Below are positions 3,811 through 5,852 of a DNA stretch of 5,852 nt, one piece after another (the first letter of the stretch is position 1; each line of letters begins with the position of its first letter). This DNA comes from Candidatus Hydrogenedentes bacterium UBA2224 (lineage in GTDB: Bacteria > Hydrogenedentota > Hydrogenedentia > Hydrogenedentales > SLHB01): positions 24,116-29,967 of the forward strand of contig DDYW01000031.1 of the NCBI GenBank assembly GCA_002348185.1, in the 5' to 3' direction. The translations under genes were made by a program, and so were the position numbers. The notes under the pieces are model-generated. The model was not told the origin of the DNA, did not search any database, and saw nothing but the letters and a program-made list of their open reading frames with translations.

Positions 3811-5852
3811 TCGAGAATCTCCAGCGGCGCGACGCTGACCATGAACTCGCGCGTGCGCCCGGTGTGAAAGCGTATGCGCGCGCGCATTTTCGCTCCTGTG
3901 CCCTTGGTGTACATTACCACGCCCGGGCCGAATTGGGCGTGCCGCACCTGGGTGCCCATCGTGAGCCGCGCCGGGTCGGCTGCCGGCGCCGCCGAGGGTT
4001 TCGCTTCGCCGCGTTTTGGCCCGGAACCCGCTGGCCGCAGGTGTTCGAGCAGCGCCGCCGGAACCTCGCCCAGAAACCGCGAGGGCTCGCGCCCATACCG
4101 CGACCCGAACACGATCCGGGACCGCGCCAGCGACAACGTGAGCCGGTTTCGCGCACGGGTCATTGCGACGTAACACAGCCGCCGCTCTTCCTCCAGCTCG
4201 GATTCCGACTCGAATGCGCTCGCGTGCGGCAGAAAGCCTTCCTCCAAACCTATCAAGTACACATTGTCGAACTCAAGACCTTTCGCGCTGTGGCAGGTCA
4301 AGAGCTTCACCGCGGGAGCGTTCGGATCGAGTTGATCCGCATCGCTCGCCAGGGCCAGTTCTTCGAGAAAGGTCTGCAGAGTGCCGCGCTTTTTCTCGTC
4401 GAACCGGACGCAGGCCGACACGAATTCCTCGACGATTTCGAGTCCGGTACGGAAATCCCGCTCGTCGGACCGCTTGACGTAATCCCGGTAACCGATGTCA
4501 TCCAGCAGCAAATTCACCAGCGTGGCGAGGGGGCTGCTCTTCGCTTTCTCGGCGAGGCTGTCGACGATATGCACGAAGCGGCCCGCCCCGTCCCGGGCGC
4601 GAAGGGGAAGGGTCTGATCATGTTCGATGTCGCGCAAGACCGAGAACAGACGGCAGTCCCGTTCGGCGGCGTAGGCGTCAATGGTCTCGAGCGTATGCTC
4701 GCCGATCCCCCGGTTGGGCACGTTCAATACCCGCCGTACCGCCTGGTCGTCGTCGGGGTTCACCACCAGGCGGAGGTAGGCCAGGAGGTCCTTCACCTCT
4801 TTCCGCCCGAAGAACGACACCCCGCCGATGACCACGTAGGCCAGGCCTTTGTGACGCAGCGCCTCCTCAATCAGCCGGGACTGGCCGTGGGTGCGAAACA
4901 GCACCGCCGTGTCACGCGGCGACAGGCCCCCTGCCGCGATGTCCTCGGCCACAAACCGGGCCTCCTCATCGGCATCCTCGGCCTCGTAGAGGCGCACAGG
5001 CCGGGTGTCCTCGCGCGAGGTGCGCAGCGTCTTGCCGAGGCGCTGGCTGTTGTGGGCCACCACGGCGTTGGCGACATTCAGGATGGTGCGCGTGCTTCGG
5101 TAATTCTCTTCCAGGCGGTAGATCCGCGCGCCGGGAAAATCGGCTTCAAAATCGAGGATGTTCCGGATGGTGGCTCCGCGCCACGCGTAAATGCTCTGAT
5201 CCTCATCGCCGACGACGAACAGGTTGGCGTGGTCGCGCACGAGTTCCCGCGCGATCACGTATTGCGCCCGGTTCGTGTCCTGGTATTCGTCGACATGAAC
5301 GTAGCCGAACCGGTTCCCGTACCGGGCGCGCACCTCGTCGTGCTCGTGAAACAACTGCGCCGTCAAGACAAGCAGATCATCGAAGTCAACGCCGTTGCTT
5401 TTCGCGAGGGCCTCATGGTATTGCTTCCAGAGAAGCCGGCAGGTCTCATCCTGACGCGATGCCGCCGTCTCCTCCTCCGGGGTCTTGAGATCCTGTTTTC
5501 GCACGCTGATCCACCGTAGCGCTTCCCGCGGAGACACGGGGGCGCATTTGCCCGGCAAGTCTTTTACGAGGCGCTTCATGAGGGAGAGCTGGTCGCCGTC
5601 GTCGACCACGGTAAACTGCCGCGATCGTCCCAGTCTCTCGCTCTCCCGGCGCAACACGTACAATCCAAACGAATGAAACGTGCCCAGCCATGCGCCCACC
5701 TGGCGCATCCCGAGCCGTTCGCTCAGCCGGGTACGCATCTCTCCCGCGGCACGGTTTGTGAACGTCATGGCCAGCAGATGGCGCGGATCCACGCCGCGCT
5801 CGTCCACGAGCCACGCCAGGCGCTCGATGATCACCCGGGTCTTGCCGGAGCC
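3795..5852 (-). CDS. UvrD/PcrA-type 3'-5' DNA helicase, start cut off by the window edge
   Basis: The visible 685 residues form nearly all of a superfamily 1A helicase, an ATP-driven 3'-5' translocase of DNA repair and replication-fork maintenance. The first visible residues, GSGKTR, are the end of the Walker A motif, so about 25-30 N-terminal residues lie beyond the right edge and full length would be near the 720 of UvrD/PcrA. Motifs appear in order (visible numbering): Ia, AMTFTNRAA, about 28-36; II, DEYQDTN, 188-194; III, VGDEDQSIYAWRGA, 214-227; IV, LEENYRST, 247-254; V, HSAKGLEF, 521-528; VI, RLCYVAMTRAR, 558-568. After a Pro/Ala-rich linker, residues 632-679 (starting MGTQVRHAQFGPGVV) match the C-terminal Tudor-like domain that lets UvrD/PcrA touch RNA polymerase. 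That domain favours UvrD/PcrA over Rep; sequence alone does not choose between the names uvrD and pcrA. No motif is damaged. pheA follows with a 4-base overlap. Confidence 0.95.
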   Translation of the reverse strand, partial: GSGKTRVIIERLAWLVDERGVDPRHLLAMTFTNRAAGEMRTRLSERLGMRQVGAWLGTFHSFGLYVLRRESERLGRSRQFTVVDDGDQLSLMKRLVKDLPGKCAPVSPREALRWISVRKQDLKTPEEETAASRQDETCRLLWKQYHEALAKSNGVDFDDLLVLTAQLFHEHDEVRARYGNRFGYVHVDEYQDTNRAQYVIARELVRDHANLFVVGDEDQSIYAWRGATIRNILDFEADFPGARIYRLEENYRSTRTILNVANAVVAHNSQRLGKTLRTSREDTRPVRLYEAEDADEEARFVAEDIAAGGLSPRDTAVLFRTHGQSRLIEEALRHKGLAYVVIGGVSFFGRKEVKDLLAYLRLVVNPDDDQAVRRVLNVPNRGIGEHTLETIDAYAAERDCRLFSVLRDIEHDQTLPLRARDGAGRFVHIVDSLAEKAKSSPLATLVNLLLDDIGYRDYVKRSDERDFRTGLEIVEEFVSACVRFDEKKRGTLQTFLEELALASDADQLDPNAPAVKLLTCHSAKGLEFDNVYLIGLEEGFLPHASAFESESELEEERRLCYVAMTRARNRLTLSLARSRIVFGSRYGREPSRFLGEVPAALLEHLRPAGSGPKRGEAKPSAAPAADPARLTMGTQVRHAQFGPGVVMYTKGTGAKMRARIRFHTGRTREFMVSVAPLEILERKKP

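Noticed and set aside
2650..3867. Long + strand open frame (405 codons) antisense to pheA
   Set aside because: It mirrors a gene with a complete set of PheA motifs and shows no recognisable motifs or convincing start of its own.
3799..4176. Upstream extension of the pheA reading frame to 4176
   Set aside because: The added residues are Ala/Arg-rich and without family resemblance, and they overlie the helicase C-terminal domain. AroQ homology and the Shine-Dalgarno place the start at 3798.
3864..5519. Long + strand open frame (551 codons) antisense to the helicase
   Set aside because: The minus-strand helicase carries its motifs in order over this whole stretch; the antisense frame is a composition effect.

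Overview
This 5.85 kb window is ordinary, densely coded chromosomal DNA, clearly GC-rich by eye, from a bacterium that is probably Gram-negative (it encodes a lipoprotein with Gln after the lipobox Cys). The lineage is not fixed by the sequence. The fused chorismate mutase/prephenate dehydratase, the lipoprotein cyclophilin with a long conserved C-terminal tail, and a Gfo/Idh/MocA oxidoreductase would fit an environmental lineage such as Planctomycetota or Hydrogenedentota. That is a low-confidence inference from memory of families, not a search result.

Layout, left to right. Bases 1-326 hold no convincing gene. There is a possible tail of an upstream + strand reading frame ending at 16-18, a GC-rich hairpin on top of that stop, and possible promoter and operator-like elements before the next gene. 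Bases 327-695 (+) encode AcpS, holo-[acyl-carrier-protein] synthase. Bases 752-1768 (-) encode a Gfo/Idh/MocA-family NAD(P)-dependent oxidoreductase that converges on acpS. Bases 1769-1891 are a spacer with a perfect 12-bp stem hairpin just behind the next gene. Bases 1892-2668 (-) encode a cyclophilin-type peptidyl-prolyl isomerase predicted to be a lipoprotein. Bases 2728-3798 (-) encode PheA, the bifunctional chorismate mutase/prephenate dehydratase with an ACT domain. Bases 3795-5852 (-) encode a UvrD/PcrA-type superfamily 1 helicase whose first ~25-30 residues lie beyond the window edge.

The minus-strand genes read helicase, then pheA, then cyclophilin, then oxidoreductase. Helicase and pheA overlap by four bases (GTGA), so they are almost certainly co-transcribed and probably translationally coupled. 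The cyclophilin follows pheA after 59 bases and has its own strong Shine-Dalgarno sequence, so it is probably in the same operon. The oxidoreductase lies beyond a terminator-like hairpin and may be a separate unit. The products do not form one pathway: DNA repair, phenylalanine synthesis, envelope protein folding, an unknown redox step, and activation of fatty-acid carrier protein. I see no mobile element, CRISPR array, tRNA, rRNA or phage feature, and nothing that amounts to a new system. The points worth a second look are the altered PheA motifs, the helicase-pheA coupling, the repeated U-less hairpins after genes, and a perfect palindrome at the -35 position of a candidate acpS promoter.
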